DNA of 64,000 bases from UKL13-2 sp031414695 (GTDB lineage Bacteria; Pseudomonadota; Gammaproteobacteria; Burkholderiales; Usitatibacteraceae), in NCBI GenBank assembly GCA_031414695.1, contig JANNWG010000016.1, positions 1 to 64,000 of the forward strand, in the 5' to 3' direction. The position numbers and the translations under genes were made by a program. Below are positions 7,436 to 16,608 of the stretch, in pieces. Numbering within the stretch: the stretch's first letter is position 1; each line of letters begins with the position of its first letter. The notes beneath the pieces are model-generated. The model was not told where the DNA came from and did no database searches. It saw only the letters and a list, made by a program, of their open reading frames with translations.

Positions 7436-9418
7436 ATGGGAAAAATAATCGGTATCGACTTAGGCACCACCAACAGCTGCATTGCTATCATGGAAGCGGG
7501 CCAGCCTAAGGTCATCGAAAACGCAGAGGGCGGACGTACCACACCGTCTATTGTTGCCTATCAAGACGATGGCGAAGTGCTAGTGGGCGCATCGGCCAAA
7601 CGCCAAGCGGTGACGAATCCTAAAAACACCTTGTATGCAGTGAAGCGTTTAATTGGTCGCCGCTTTGATGAAAAAGAAGTACAAAAAGATATCGACATGA
7701 TGCCTTATGCGATTGTCAAAAATGACAATGGTGATGCGTGGGTCGAAGTACGCGGCAAAAAAATGGCGCCACCGCAAGTCTCATCTGAAGTGCTACGTAA
7801 GATGAAAAAAACCGCCGAAGATTATCTGGGCGAAGAAGTTACCGAGGCCGTGATTACCGTGCCCGCTTACTTCAACGACGCGCAACGCCAAGCCACCAAA
7901 GACGCTGGCCGTATCGCTGGCTTAGATGTAAAGCGCATCATCAACGAGCCGACGGCGGCAGCTTTAGCGTTTGGTATGGACAAAAAAGAAGGTGATCGCA
8001 AGATTGCTGTTTATGACTTGGGCGGTGGTACATTTGACGTATCAATTATTGAAATCGCCTCTGTTGAAGGTGAGCATCAATTTGAAGTGCTATCCACTAA
8101 TGGCGATACCTTCCTCGGTGGTGAAGATTTTGATCAGCGCTTGATGGACTACCTGTGTGATGAATTCAAAAAAGAGCAAGGCATTGATCTGAAAAAAGAC
8201 GTGCTCGCATTGCAGCGCTTGAAAGAAGCGGCTGAGAAAGCCAAGATTGAGTTGTCATCTGCGCAGCAAACGGAAGTGAATTTGCCTTATGTCACAGCCG
8301 ACGCAAATGGCCCGAAACACTTGCTCGTCAAAATTACCCGCGCTAAATTTGAGTCGCTCGTTGACGAATTAATTGAGCGCACCATCGCTCCTTGCCGTAC
8401 TGCGATTAAAGATGCGGGCGTAAAGATTGAAGATATTTCTGACGTGATTTTGGTCGGCGGTCAAACCCGCATGCCAAAAGTGCAAGAAAAAGTGAAAGAG
8501 ATTTTTGGTAAAGAGCCGCGCAAAGACGTGAATCCTGATGAAGCCGTTGCAGTGGGCGCAGCGATTCAAGGTGGCGTACTAAAAGGTGACGTGAAAGACG
8601 TGCTGCTACTTGACGTGACGCCGCTCTCGCTCGGTATTGAAACGCTCGGCGGTGTATCAACCAAACTGATTAAGAAAAATACCACTGTGCCTACGAAGGC
8701 TTCGCAAGTATTTTCAACCGCTGACGATAACCAATCGGCAGTGACCATTCACGTGCTGCAAGGTGAGCGTGAATTAGCCTCTGGTAATAAATCACTAGGG
8801 CAATTTAATCTTGAAGGTATTCCGCCATCACGTCGCGGTCAGCCGCAAATTGAAGTTACCTTTGACATTGACGCTAACGGCATCATGCATGTGTCAGCCA
8901 AAGATAAAGCCACTGGCAAAGAAAATAAAATCACCATCAAGGCAAACTCAGGTTTAACTGAAGAAGAGATTTTGCGTATGGTGAAAGATGCCGAAGCCAA
9001 TGCCGATGAAGATAAAAAAGTGCTTGAGTTAGTCACTGCCCGCAATGCTGCTGATGCGCTCGTTCACGAAACTAAAAAGTCACTTGAAGAGTACGGCGAC
9101 AAACTTGAGGCGTCTGAAAAGACCGCTATTGAGGCCGCCAGTAAAGATCTTGAAGAAGCCATAAAAGGCAGCGACAAGGATGACATCGTCGCAAAAACCG
9201 AGGCATTGCAAAAAGCTTCACAAAAGATGGGCGAAAAAATGATGGCTGACATGCAGGCGAAAGCGGCTGCAGAAGGTGGCGGCGCCGGTGCTGGTATGGG
9301 TGGAATGGGCGGCATGGGTGGTCAGCAAGCAGGCGCACAAAGTGAAGCGCCCGCGAAAGAAAAAGACATGGGCAATGTGGTGGATGCTGAATTTACGGAA
9401 GTCAAAGACAAAAAATAA
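7436..9418 (+). CDS. dnaK: Molecular chaperone DnaK (Hsp70)
   Basis: DnaK binds exposed hydrophobic peptides and cycles with ATP, DnaJ and GrpE. The 660-residue protein starts KIIGIDLGTTNSC, the phosphate-binding motif of the actin-like ATPase. It shows the Hsp70 signatures VYDLGGGTFDVSI and ILVGGQTRMPKVQ, the linker VLLLDVTPLSLGIE, and the substrate domain with FSTADDNQSAVTIHVLQGE. The C-terminus has a Gly/Met-rich stretch and ends VVDAEFTEVKDKK, the usual EEVD-like acidic tail of bacterial DnaK. The start has the upstream AAAGGAAAAA ribosome site. Cooperates with the flanking grpE and dnaJ. Confidence 0.98.
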   Translation: MGKIIGIDLGTTNSCIAIMEAGQPKVIENAEGGRTTPSIVAYQDDGEVLVGASAKRQAVTNPKNTLYAVKRLIGRRFDEKEVQKDIDMMPYAIVKNDNGDAWVEVRGKKMAPPQVSSEVLRKMKKTAEDYLGEEVTEAVITVPAYFNDAQRQATKDAGRIAGLDVKRIINEPTAAALAFGMDKKEGDRKIAVYDLGGGTFDVSIIEIASVEGEHQFEVLSTNGDTFLGGEDFDQRLMDYLCDEFKKEQGIDLKKDVLALQRLKEAAEKAKIELSSAQQTEVNLPYVTADANGPKHLLVKITRAKFESLVDELIERTIAPCRTAIKDAGVKIEDISDVILVGGQTRMPKVQEKVKEIFGKEPRKDVNPDEAVAVGAAIQGGVLKGDVKDVLLLDVTPLSLGIETLGGVSTKLIKKNTTVPTKASQVFSTADDNQSAVTIHVLQGERELASGNKSLGQFNLEGIPPSRRGQPQIEVTFDIDANGIMHVSAKDKATGKENKITIKANSGLTEEEILRMVKDAEANADEDKKVLELVTARNAADALVHETKKSLEEYGDKLEASEKTAIEAASKDLEEAIKGSDKDDIVAKTEALQKASQKMGEKMMADMQAKAAAEGGGAGAGMGGMGGMGGQQAGAQSEAPAKEKDMGNVVDAEFTEVKDKK

Positions 9419-9476
9419 TACGACAGCTATTGCGAGCCTACTCTTAATGGGCGAAGATTCAATATTGTTCATTTAA

Positions 9477-9550
9477 CACGCCGTTCGCCCTGAGGTATCG
9501 AAGGGCTCTTGGATCAGAGAGCCCTTCGATACCTCAGGGCGAACGGCGTG
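9477..9550. repeat. Perfect 33-bp inverted repeat between dnaK and dnaJ
   Basis: Two 33-base arms (9477-9509 and 9518-9550) are exact reverse complements around an 8-base loop. The arm contains GTTCGCCCTGAG and TCGAAGGGCT, a motif I know as a common REP-like intergenic element in many proteobacteria. The hairpin begins 58 bases after the dnaK stop. It may stabilise the dnaK mRNA or reduce read-through into dnaJ. Confidence 0.9.
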
Positions 9551-9634
9551 TTTTACCAACTAAATAAAATCGGTTGAGCAGTAATCTTCACTACCATATG
9601 TACATTTTTACCCTCTAATTTTACGCACACACCC

Positions 9635-10771
9635 ATGGCTTCTAAACGCGACTTTTACGAAATACTCGGCGTCAATCGTGATGCATCAGACGATGAGATT
9701 AAAAAATCTTATCGCAAGCTCGCGATGAAATATCATCCTGACCGCAACCCGGATAGCAAGGAAGCGGAAGATAAATTCAAAGAAGCGAAAGAAGCCTACG
9801 AGATGCTATCGGAGCCTGAAAAGCGTCGCGCTTATGATGCTTACGGGCATGCCGGTGTCAATCCACAAATGGGAGGTGGCCCTGGCGGGTTTAGTGGTGA
9901 GGGTGGATTCTCGGATGCGTTTGGCGATATTTTTGGTGAGATTTTTGGTGGAGGTCGAGGTCGTGGTGGTGGCGGTCAGCAGGTTTATCGTGGCTCTGAT
10001 CTGCGTTACAACATGGAGATTACGCTCGAGCAAGCCGCGCGTGGGACAGAAACTAAAATTCGCATTCCGGCATTAGAGGCATGCGAAACCTGTGATGGCA
10101 AAGGCGCTAAACCTGGCACATCCGCCAAGACGTGCAACACTTGCGGCGGCGTGGGGCAAGTCAGAATGCAGCAGGGATTTTTCTCCATCCAGCAAACTTG
10201 CCCTACCTGTCATGGTGCTGGCAAAGTCATTGCGGAGCCTTGCAAAGTTTGTGAAGGTGCTGGCCGCGTTAAAAAACATAAAACACTATCGGTCAAAATT
10301 CCATCTGGCGTAGATGATGGTGATCGTATTCGTTTAACAGGCGAAGGCGAAGCTGGCGTTAACGGCGGCCCACCGGGTGACTTATATGTGGTGGTGCAAT
10401 TAAAAGCGCACGCGGTGTTTCAACGCGAAGGTGCGGACTTGCATTGCGAAATGCCGATTAGCTTTTCGATGGCAGCGCTCGGCGGCGAAATTAATATCCC
10501 CACGCTTGACGGTGAAGCAAAAATTAAAATTCCTGCTGAAACACAATCAGGTCAAGTGTTTCGTCTGCGCGGCAAAGGCATCAAACCAATTCGTCAAACG
10601 TCCGCTGGCGATTTAATGTGTCACGTCGTAGTGGAAACGCCTGTACGACTGACCGACAGACAAAAAGAATTGCTGCGTGAACTAGACGACATCAATAAAG
10701 CCGATGGTGATAAACATAACCCGCGCGCCAAGGGATTTATGGACAAGGTTAAAGATTTTTTTGCGGGGTAA
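9635..10771 (+). CDS. dnaJ: Co-chaperone DnaJ (Hsp40)
   Basis: DnaJ delivers substrates to DnaK and stimulates its ATPase. The 378-residue protein has the J domain with HPD at residues 34-36, a Gly/Phe-rich linker, and four zinc-binding repeats (CETCDGKG, CNTCGGVG, CPTCHGAG, CKVCEGAG). C-terminal substrate-binding domains and a helical dimerisation tail follow. It is a complete type I DnaJ. It is separated from dnaK by 216 bases with a strong palindrome, and is followed by a clear terminator. Confidence 0.98.
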   Translation: MASKRDFYEILGVNRDASDDEIKKSYRKLAMKYHPDRNPDSKEAEDKFKEAKEAYEMLSEPEKRRAYDAYGHAGVNPQMGGGPGGFSGEGGFSDAFGDIFGEIFGGGRGRGGGGQQVYRGSDLRYNMEITLEQAARGTETKIRIPALEACETCDGKGAKPGTSAKTCNTCGGVGQVRMQQGFFSIQQTCPTCHGAGKVIAEPCKVCEGAGRVKKHKTLSVKIPSGVDDGDRIRLTGEGEAGVNGGPPGDLYVVVQLKAHAVFQREGADLHCEMPISFSMAALGGEINIPTLDGEAKIKIPAETQSGQVFRLRGKGIKPIRQTSAGDLMCHVVVETPVRLTDRQKELLRELDDINKADGDKHNPRAKGFMDKVKDFFAG

Positions 10772-10831
10772 TACTGCGTTGCGATGTGGAAATGGCTAGA
10801 TATCACTGAATTTTTGCTGCGAATTGAAAGT

Positions 10832-10858
10832 AAAAAGCCGCCTATTGGCGGCTTTTTT
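10832..10858 (+). terminator. Rho-independent terminator after dnaJ
   Basis: AGCCGCC, loop TATT, GGCGGCT, followed by a run of T. It is flanked by A on the left, so it can work in both directions, and ends the grpE-dnaK-dnaJ cluster. Confidence 0.9.
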
Positions 10859-10915
10859 CAGACATAAATAGCCCAAGATGCTTACAGATAGGCGACTTTA
10901 GATCTTTGCATTAGA

Positions 10916-12124
10916 TTATTGTTGATAGGTGTAGCGCCGCCAAATCGATTCAAGTGGTCCCGCGCTAAAGTTCTGTAAATACAAATGGCTCGCCACTAAT
11001 TGCATGATGTAAATGCCGATAGCGATTAAGAATAAATTAAATTGACCAACATCAGCTAAGCCAAACCCTGCACCGAGTAGCAGTGCAAACAGTAAAATTG
11101 ACTGCATTAAATAATTCGTTAATGCCATACGTCCTATAGGGGCGAGCAAGCTAACAAAGCGGCCGCCAAATGTAGTGGTACAAATGAGCGCGAAGGCAGC
11201 GATGTAGGCGGGTGTTAGCAAAAAAGAAAGGCTGAACGCCAAACCAACTATTGTTGTAGGAAATAGAGTTGCATCCACTGCTGCGGCGAGATTATGATTT
11301 GCCACAACGATGGCTAACGGTAAACCAAGCACGAGTGATACTGCCAATATACGTTGCCATTTTGTGCGATGCTTCAATGGCGACTTCAACCAGCCTAATT
11401 GCGCCACGATTGCGCCGACGATAAACAAAAATACTGCCTGCGGAAATAAAAATAGCCAGCTAAACAAGACGAAGCCATAGTCGCCAACGCGTGCCGTGAT
11501 GGTGTCAGAATAGTTGCCACTTGTATAAACGTAAAACGCGTCAATCATTGCTGTCACAACCGTTGAATCGTCCTGCGCAAGCTTGGTGGCAAACAGCCTA
11601 TTCAGAACAACGGTGACGATGATCATAACAACACTCACGATGCCCCAAAATCTTAGCGGCTTGAGTAATTGTCGCGGCCCCTTGCCGATATGTTTGTTAA
11701 GCAAATAGGCGGTGAGCGCATAGCGCGCCAAGATGTCGCCAAACCAAATAATAAAGCCGTGAAATAAACCTAGGCAGAGCATGAAATTAATACGTCGCGT
11801 GAATCGTTGACGAACAGCGTTTACATTGAGCCCCGCATGCCGCCAATTTTTGGCCATGATCGCAAAACCGTAGCCAAAGCAAAAACAAAATACGGGATAA
11901 ATTTTGAATTCAAAAATGAAACTGGTCAGCCATATTGTCCACTCATCACGCCATGTACTCTGCGCCCATAGCAATCCCATAGTCGGTGCGCTCACGCCCC
12001 ACGCGAAGCTTTGAATATTGACGACTAAAATGCCAAATAAAGCAAATCCGCGTAATGCATCGATAAGATGTTCACGCTCAGTGTTGATATGTTGCGGCAA
12101 ACTAGGTGGCAAGCAGCGCTGCAA
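10916..12124 (-). CDS. DUF418 domain membrane protein (YeiB-like)
   Basis: A 402-residue membrane protein with about ten hydrophobic segments. The N-terminal motif IDALRGFALFGILVVNIQSF is diagnostic of the heparan-alpha-glucosaminide acetyltransferase-like/DUF418 (YeiB) family. The C-terminal DUF418 part contains IGRMALTNYLMQSIL and ends near FSAGPLESIWRRYTY, typical of the family. Members are thought to be acyltransferase-like membrane proteins, but no substrate is established. It overlaps the upstream DUF3429 gene by 23 bases, so the two are probably translationally coupled. Confidence 0.9.
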   Translation of the reverse strand: MQRCLPPSLPQHINTEREHLIDALRGFALFGILVVNIQSFAWGVSAPTMGLLWAQSTWRDEWTIWLTSFIFEFKIYPVFCFCFGYGFAIMAKNWRHAGLNVNAVRQRFTRRINFMLCLGLFHGFIIWFGDILARYALTAYLLNKHIGKGPRQLLKPLRFWGIVSVVMIIVTVVLNRLFATKLAQDDSTVVTAMIDAFYVYTSGNYSDTITARVGDYGFVLFSWLFLFPQAVFLFIVGAIVAQLGWLKSPLKHRTKWQRILAVSLVLGLPLAIVVANHNLAAAVDATLFPTTIVGLAFSLSFLLTPAYIAAFALICTTTFGGRFVSLLAPIGRMALTNYLMQSILLFALLLGAGFGLADVGQFNLFLIAIGIYIMQLVASHLYLQNFSAGPLESIWRRYTYQQ

Positions 12125-12563
12125 TTAATGAAATGATGGCGATGGCGCTAATAACCGAGCGCAGCTTAAAAAACCAAGTCGGGATGACTTTTTGTAAGTG
12201 GAGCAGGGCATCAATAATCCACACAAAACCAAGTAGAAAAATCGCGACGATGATGCGTGAACCAGACGAGGGTAGAAATAACATCGCCCACGCGAGTAGG
12301 CTTGGCACAATCGAAAGTAAAAATAATGAGCGCGCTGTTTGCGGTTGTTGCTCTTGGGTGATAACGCCAATGCCCCACTGAATGCCGCCGAGAAATGAAA
12401 CGATAACCGCCGCGTAGGTAGTAATGGCTTGTAAGGCGAGTGGTCGATACATACCAATACCAACGGCTTGACCAAATAACAACACGATGGCGCAGCCAAT
12501 AAAGGGCAAGAGGCCTAAATAAGCTAAGACAAACGCTAATCGTTGTGTAGATGACGTATGCAA
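12102..12563 (-). CDS. DUF3429 family membrane protein
   Basis: A 153-residue protein with about five hydrophobic helices. The motif YAAVIVSFLGGIQWGIG matches DUF3429, a family of small inner-membrane proteins of unknown function. The C-terminal part has paired membrane helices ending IAIISLIAALLAT. It lies directly upstream of the DUF418 gene, with a 23-base overlap. No catalytic residues are apparent. Confidence 0.8.
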   Translation of the reverse strand: MHTSSTQRLAFVLAYLGLLPFIGCAIVLLFGQAVGIGMYRPLALQAITTYAAVIVSFLGGIQWGIGVITQEQQPQTARSLFLLSIVPSLLAWAMLFLPSSGSRIIVAIFLLGFVWIIDALLHLQKVIPTWFFKLRSVISAIAIISLIAALLAT

Positions 12564-12611
12564 AACGCGTTGACGAGATTATTAATAGTGATTAATGCGT
12601 AGCGAGATGCG

Positions 12612-14063
12612 CTAACGAACGACGAGCGCGATGAGTAAACCAATCGCGGCTAAGCTCAACGCACCAATAGCCAACAGTGGTAGCGATGGGCTAACCGGTG
12701 CGTTGGTTTCGTCAGCGGATGATGCTGTATCTGCATTGGCCTTCTCAAGATTACGCGCGGCTGTTTTTTCGGCCTGTTTTTTATTGCGCGCGGAGACAAC
12801 ATTATCTAAGTCTTCACCGAGGTCTAGGTCCGAACTAGACTTTTTTTCTCGTGCTTGCTTAGCAGCATAGGCAAGCGCGGCGATTTCCATTTCGGCAAGT
12901 TGGGCAATGGGAACGGTAGAAGTATCAACGGGGGAGGTCGGTGTGAGGCTTACTTTTGCGTTGGGTTTGGACACGGTTGCACTAGTGTCACCCGTATAAG
13001 CACGCATTTTTTTTGTTTCAGAAACATAGCTTGCGAATTGCTCCGTTTGCATTGTCATGGCGGCGAGTTTCATGGTCGCATCAAACGAATCAAATTTTTT
13101 CGCTAAGACAAGAGGGGCAACGGGAGGCTCGTTCGTTTCTTTTTGAAATTTACCAACACCCACACCAAGTGCATCGAGTGAAACTGTTTTCTTTGGCTTA
13201 GGTGCATCTTTGGCGATTACTTTTTGCGCAGGCGTTTGTAGCGCCAACATGCGTTTGATTTCACCCAAGTCTTGGGCAAACTCATTCATTGTTTGATAGC
13301 GTTCATCAACCGACTTAGCCAGCGCCTTGGCAACAATCAAATCCAGCATTTGCGGCACATCTTTGTTGTGGCTAGAAGGCGCATCTGGCATATGATTGAC
13401 GGTTGCATACATAATCGCGTTCACGTTATCACCATCAAACGGAGGTAACGCTGTGAGCGCCTCATACAAGACGACGCCGAGTGAAAAAATATCAGTGCGG
13501 TGATCAAGATTTTTACCAATGACTTGCTCAGGCGACATATACCGTGGTGAGCCTAAGATTAAGCCGGTCATTGTTTTGACTGCCGAAGCTGTCATACGGG
13601 CAATACCAAAATCGGTAATTTTGGCGTAACCGCCTTTGACGATCATGATGTTAGAGGGCTTTACATCACGGTGAATAATGTCGTACTCATGTGCGGAGCT
13701 GAGACCACTCGCAATCTGCGCGATCCAATCAATGGTGTCGGCTACTTTAGGACGGCCCGCTTCAGCCAAAATATCTTTTAATTCTTTACCGTCTAGTAAC
13801 TCCATCGCCATATAAGCCATGGTGTCGTTTTTGCCAACATCAAAAATGGTGACGATATTGGGATGATTTAGCCTACCTGCCGCTTTTATTTCTTGTTGAA
13901 AGCGCGCTTCATATTCGGCGATTTCATCGGTATTGAGCGTTAAGTTGATGGTCTTGATGGCGACAGTTCGATCAATTGCCGGGTCAATGGCTTTATAGAC
14001 AACGCCCATCGCGCCTTGGCCGATGATAGACAGAATTTTGTAGCGTCCGAGCGTCTCAATCAT
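12612..14063 (-). CDS. Tail-anchored Ser/Thr protein kinase (PknB-type)
   Basis: The N-terminal 265 residues are a complete Hanks-type kinase: glycine loop IIGQGAMGVVYKAID, ATP Lys37, catalytic HRDVKPSN (Asp133), DFG at 151-153 and the SPRYMSPEQ activation segment. A poorly conserved linker of about 190 residues rich in Thr, Ala and Lys follows. A single C-terminal membrane helix (about residues 461-483) ends at the last residue, so no periplasmic sensor exists. The kinase should therefore face the cytoplasm. It is 12 bases from the TssQ-like lipoprotein gene, which follows the cyclase gene in the same direction, suggesting one operon. Substrates are unknown; threonines in the linker could be autophosphorylation sites. 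Confidence 0.9.
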   Translation of the reverse strand: MIETLGRYKILSIIGQGAMGVVYKAIDPAIDRTVAIKTINLTLNTDEIAEYEARFQQEIKAAGRLNHPNIVTIFDVGKNDTMAYMAMELLDGKELKDILAEAGRPKVADTIDWIAQIASGLSSAHEYDIIHRDVKPSNIMIVKGGYAKITDFGIARMTASAVKTMTGLILGSPRYMSPEQVIGKNLDHRTDIFSLGVVLYEALTALPPFDGDNVNAIMYATVNHMPDAPSSHNKDVPQMLDLIVAKALAKSVDERYQTMNEFAQDLGEIKRMLALQTPAQKVIAKDAPKPKKTVSLDALGVGVGKFQKETNEPPVAPLVLAKKFDSFDATMKLAAMTMQTEQFASYVSETKKMRAYTGDTSATVSKPNAKVSLTPTSPVDTSTVPIAQLAEMEIAALAYAAKQAREKKSSSDLDLGEDLDNVVSARNKKQAEKTAARNLEKANADTASSADETNAPVSPSLPLLAIGALSLAAIGLLIALVVR

Positions 14064-14075
14064 GGCAATAGTTAA

Positions 14076-14906
14076 TTATTTTTTTGCGGGTGCAGACGTT
14101 ACTGCTGGTGGCGTTATCTTTTGGCGAGCTTTTGCGCTGCGAAATGATGGGCCCCAAGATGGATGCCCTACCTCAGCTGGGGACAAGTCAAAATCAGCTT
14201 TTACTTGTAAGATTTTTTCAAATTCTTGGCGGCAAAGGGTAGTGCGATTACTTAGGCAAAAACTGAAAGCACTAAATTTGCGCGCTTTTAATTGGTCATC
14301 TGCTGAAAGCGTTTCCTTCAGGGCATCTTGAAAACCTTTGCTCGACTTCACATAGTCGGCGGCATCGTAGGCTGACATGGCGTCGGCCAGTACCTTTTCG
14401 CCAGCGGTTAAGATTTTTTGCACCGGCGCCACGCTGGACTTTCCGCTGCGTCGTGCTTCCACGTCATTTTTGACATTGCGAAATACCGGTCCCCAAATTG
14501 GATGTCCTGATTCGGCGGGCGATAGGTCAAATTTGGCATCAAGCACAAACACTTTTTCAAATTCTTCCTTGCAATTAAGTTCTCTATTGGCGACACAATG
14601 CATAAAGGCCATTTGTTTGCGGGCAATGATTTGTTGTGATGGCGTTAAGGCACCGCTATCAAGCGAAGTCAGAAAATTTTTCATTGCTTCATCGTAGCTG
14701 CCGCTGTCGTATTGTCGACTGGCTTCGGCTAACGTTGTATTGGCACGCTCAAGTCGTTGTTGTTTGGCAATATCTTCTGCGCTTGGGCCAGTTGGCACCG
14801 TTGGCGCAACCGCACAGCCAGAAATGGTTGCTGCGACAAACACCAAGACGCTTACGCATGCTTTGGTGTGATGCTTTAATTGGTAGTACAGGTTCATCGC
14901 ACTCAT
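14076..14906 (-). CDS. TssQ-like lipoprotein with two repeats
   Basis: A 276-residue protein with a lipoprotein signal (lipobox TISGC, lipidated Cys31). Two homologous units of about 93 residues (roughly 54-147 and 168-260) each start with a TPR-like helix pair and end with FDLSPAE-x-GHP-x-WGP-x-F. That ending resembles the TssQ family of TPR-like lipoproteins annotated next to type VI secretion genes. Here there are no T6SS genes; the gene sits between a kinase and a cyclase. Each unit has two cysteines (CVANRELNC, CLSNRTTLC) that could form disulfides in the periplasm. Family membership is from memory of the motif and needs a profile search. Confidence 0.65.
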   Translation of the reverse strand: MSAMNLYYQLKHHTKACVSVLVFVAATISGCAVAPTVPTGPSAEDIAKQQRLERANTTLAEASRQYDSGSYDEAMKNFLTSLDSGALTPSQQIIARKQMAFMHCVANRELNCKEEFEKVFVLDAKFDLSPAESGHPIWGPVFRNVKNDVEARRSGKSSVAPVQKILTAGEKVLADAMSAYDAADYVKSSKGFQDALKETLSADDQLKARKFSAFSFCLSNRTTLCRQEFEKILQVKADFDLSPAEVGHPSWGPSFRSAKARQKITPPAVTSAPAKK

Positions 14907-14930
14907 GAAAACCTCACTTGTGATGGCGTG

Positions 14931-16274
14931 CTATTTGAATTGATGACGAATGGTTACGTCTTCTTTGGACTTAACGTCAATGGTAGTGATAAACGGCGTT
15001 AAGGTGGAATTGCGCACCTCTACTTTATATTTTCCAGGTGCTAATTTGTGCTGTTTAACAGGCGGCGAGGTGCCAATTGATTTGCCATTAATTAACACTT
15101 CACCCCACGGACTCACTGCAAACGTTAGCGTGCCTTGTGCGGTTGCGGCTTTAGTTGGTTCAACCTTGGTAGCCGGATCAACTGCTTTTGTTGCTGCAGG
15201 CACAGAAGCCGGAGCTGGCAGCTTTGTTGCAGGTGCTGTGGCAGCTGTGGTGTCAGCCGCTGTTGTTGCTTTTGTGAGAGGCGTAGGTGTTGCCGCTGTT
15301 GTAGGCGTTTGACTTGATTCAACAGCCGGGGCAGCGGAGAGAGGCGTTGTCGTAACGGCTACGCTGCCAGGAGCTGCTGCCGCAATTGTTGTTGCAGCAG
15401 CGGCAGGCGCATCATTTTTAGTAGCGTCAATTGCGGGTTTTTTGGTGGCAACCAAAACGGCCAATACCAGTACGACTGCGCCAAGTACGCCGCCAATGAT
15501 GCTTAGTTTTTTCTTATCTTGCATTAAAGGAATGGGTACAGCCGCTTCAGTATTTGACGAAGTCGAGGCGCTTACTTTTTTTGCACGCTCAGAATTGCCT
15601 GATTTTTTATCAACGGAAGCAGCGGGTTTATTGCGCGGGTTGGTCGCAGCCGCGCGATCTTCCATGCCGGATTTAGCTTTGTTAAACGCTGCCGCAGAAT
15701 CACCCACCACGTAGATTTCATGCTCGCGCACGTGTTTATCGGTACGTGAACCTTCGTATTTGAATAGCTGCGCGTATTCGTCAGAAATGACCGAGACAAC
15801 ATCAAAATAGGATCGGGACACGACGACTTGACCGGGTCGCGCAAAACTCATGATGCGTTGTGCAACGTTAATGCCATCACCTACAATATTTGGCTGGCCG
15901 TTAATGTCGCGCACGAGTTTAATCGGACCTAAGTTAATGCCGATACGTAAAAAAAGATCGCTGCTACTTGATGTTGATTGATCATTTGGCTCAGCAGCGC
16001 CAGGGGTTACATCTTTCAACATGTCACGCATATTCATGCCGACAAATAATGCGTCTTCAGGGTCGCCGATAAAACTTAAGGCAGCACCATCACCGGTATC
16101 GAGAATAATGCGTTGGTCTGACGAAATATCTTTGAGTGAATCCGAAAGAAGCGACGTGAAGCGATCCTTCATGATGATCTGATCGGAGACGGATTTTTTA
16201 GTGTAGCCAACAATATCGACAAATACGACGCTGCCGATAAAGGTACGATTGCTTTGATCCATAACGGTGCTCAT
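14931..16274 (-). CDS. Membrane class III nucleotidyl cyclase with PEGA-like domain
   Basis: Residues 10-190 form a class III adenylate/guanylate cyclase domain: FVDIVGYTKKS with metal Asp20, LDTGDGAAL with Asp62, and NIVGDGINVAQRI carrying the transition-state Asn and Arg. ATP versus GTP preference cannot be settled by eye. A membrane helix lies at about 257-277, then a long Ala/Thr-rich, low-complexity periplasmic linker. The C-terminus (about 381-447) has the PEGA-type pattern WGEVLINGKSIGTSPP...LAPGKYKVEV. The topology puts the catalytic domain in the cytoplasm and the PEGA-like domain outside. It is the first gene of the kinase / lipoprotein / cyclase cluster. Confidence 0.85.
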   Translation of the reverse strand: MSTVMDQSNRTFIGSVVFVDIVGYTKKSVSDQIIMKDRFTSLLSDSLKDISSDQRIILDTGDGAALSFIGDPEDALFVGMNMRDMLKDVTPGAAEPNDQSTSSSSDLFLRIGINLGPIKLVRDINGQPNIVGDGINVAQRIMSFARPGQVVVSRSYFDVVSVISDEYAQLFKYEGSRTDKHVREHEIYVVGDSAAAFNKAKSGMEDRAAATNPRNKPAASVDKKSGNSERAKKVSASTSSNTEAAVPIPLMQDKKKLSIIGGVLGAVVLVLAVLVATKKPAIDATKNDAPAAAATTIAAAAPGSVAVTTTPLSAAPAVESSQTPTTAATPTPLTKATTAADTTAATAPATKLPAPASVPAATKAVDPATKVEPTKAATAQGTLTFAVSPWGEVLINGKSIGTSPPVKQHKLAPGKYKVEVRNSTLTPFITTIDVKSKEDVTIRHQFK

Positions 16275-16608
16275 GCATTCCTCATTGTTGGGGGCATGGA
16301 AAATGTTGACGAGCGCTTACTTGTCGCCTTCATAGTCATGAGCAGAGATGGATTAGCGCGATTTAGCAACATAAGTTGGAGTTGATGGCCGAGAGCACTT
16401 TTATAAGTTTTGTGTCTTGCAGTAGATAGGCAATAACAAGCAACTAATGCAAGCTTGCTGGTAACTATCATAGACGTTAGTTTAACCAATTATCGTGCCA
16501 CTGCACCAGCAAATTGAGGCTAAAACGCGCCATACCGTGATTGCGACAATCAGAAGCCGCGCATCACGGCAATAAATTACCTATTAACTAACAACAGCTT
16601 GCTGGCGT
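16275..16608. other. Intergenic region with a small inverted repeat
   Basis: This gap must hold the promoter of the cyclase-lipoprotein-kinase cluster, but I see no convincing -35/-10 pair. CCGTGAT at 16535-16541 and ATCACGG at 16563-16569 can pair. This hairpin lies 40-74 bases beyond the stop of the minus-strand dehydrogenase gene and could help end that transcript, although no T-run follows. Confidence 0.35.

Noticed and set aside
14076..14906. A type VI secretion locus
   Set aside because: Only one TssQ-like lipoprotein is present; no tssB, tssC, hcp, vgrG or clpV gene is in the window.
15125..15400. Glutamine-, cysteine- or alanine-rich frames in the cyclase linker
   Set aside because: They result from reading the Ala/Thr repeat-rich linker of the cyclase in other frames.
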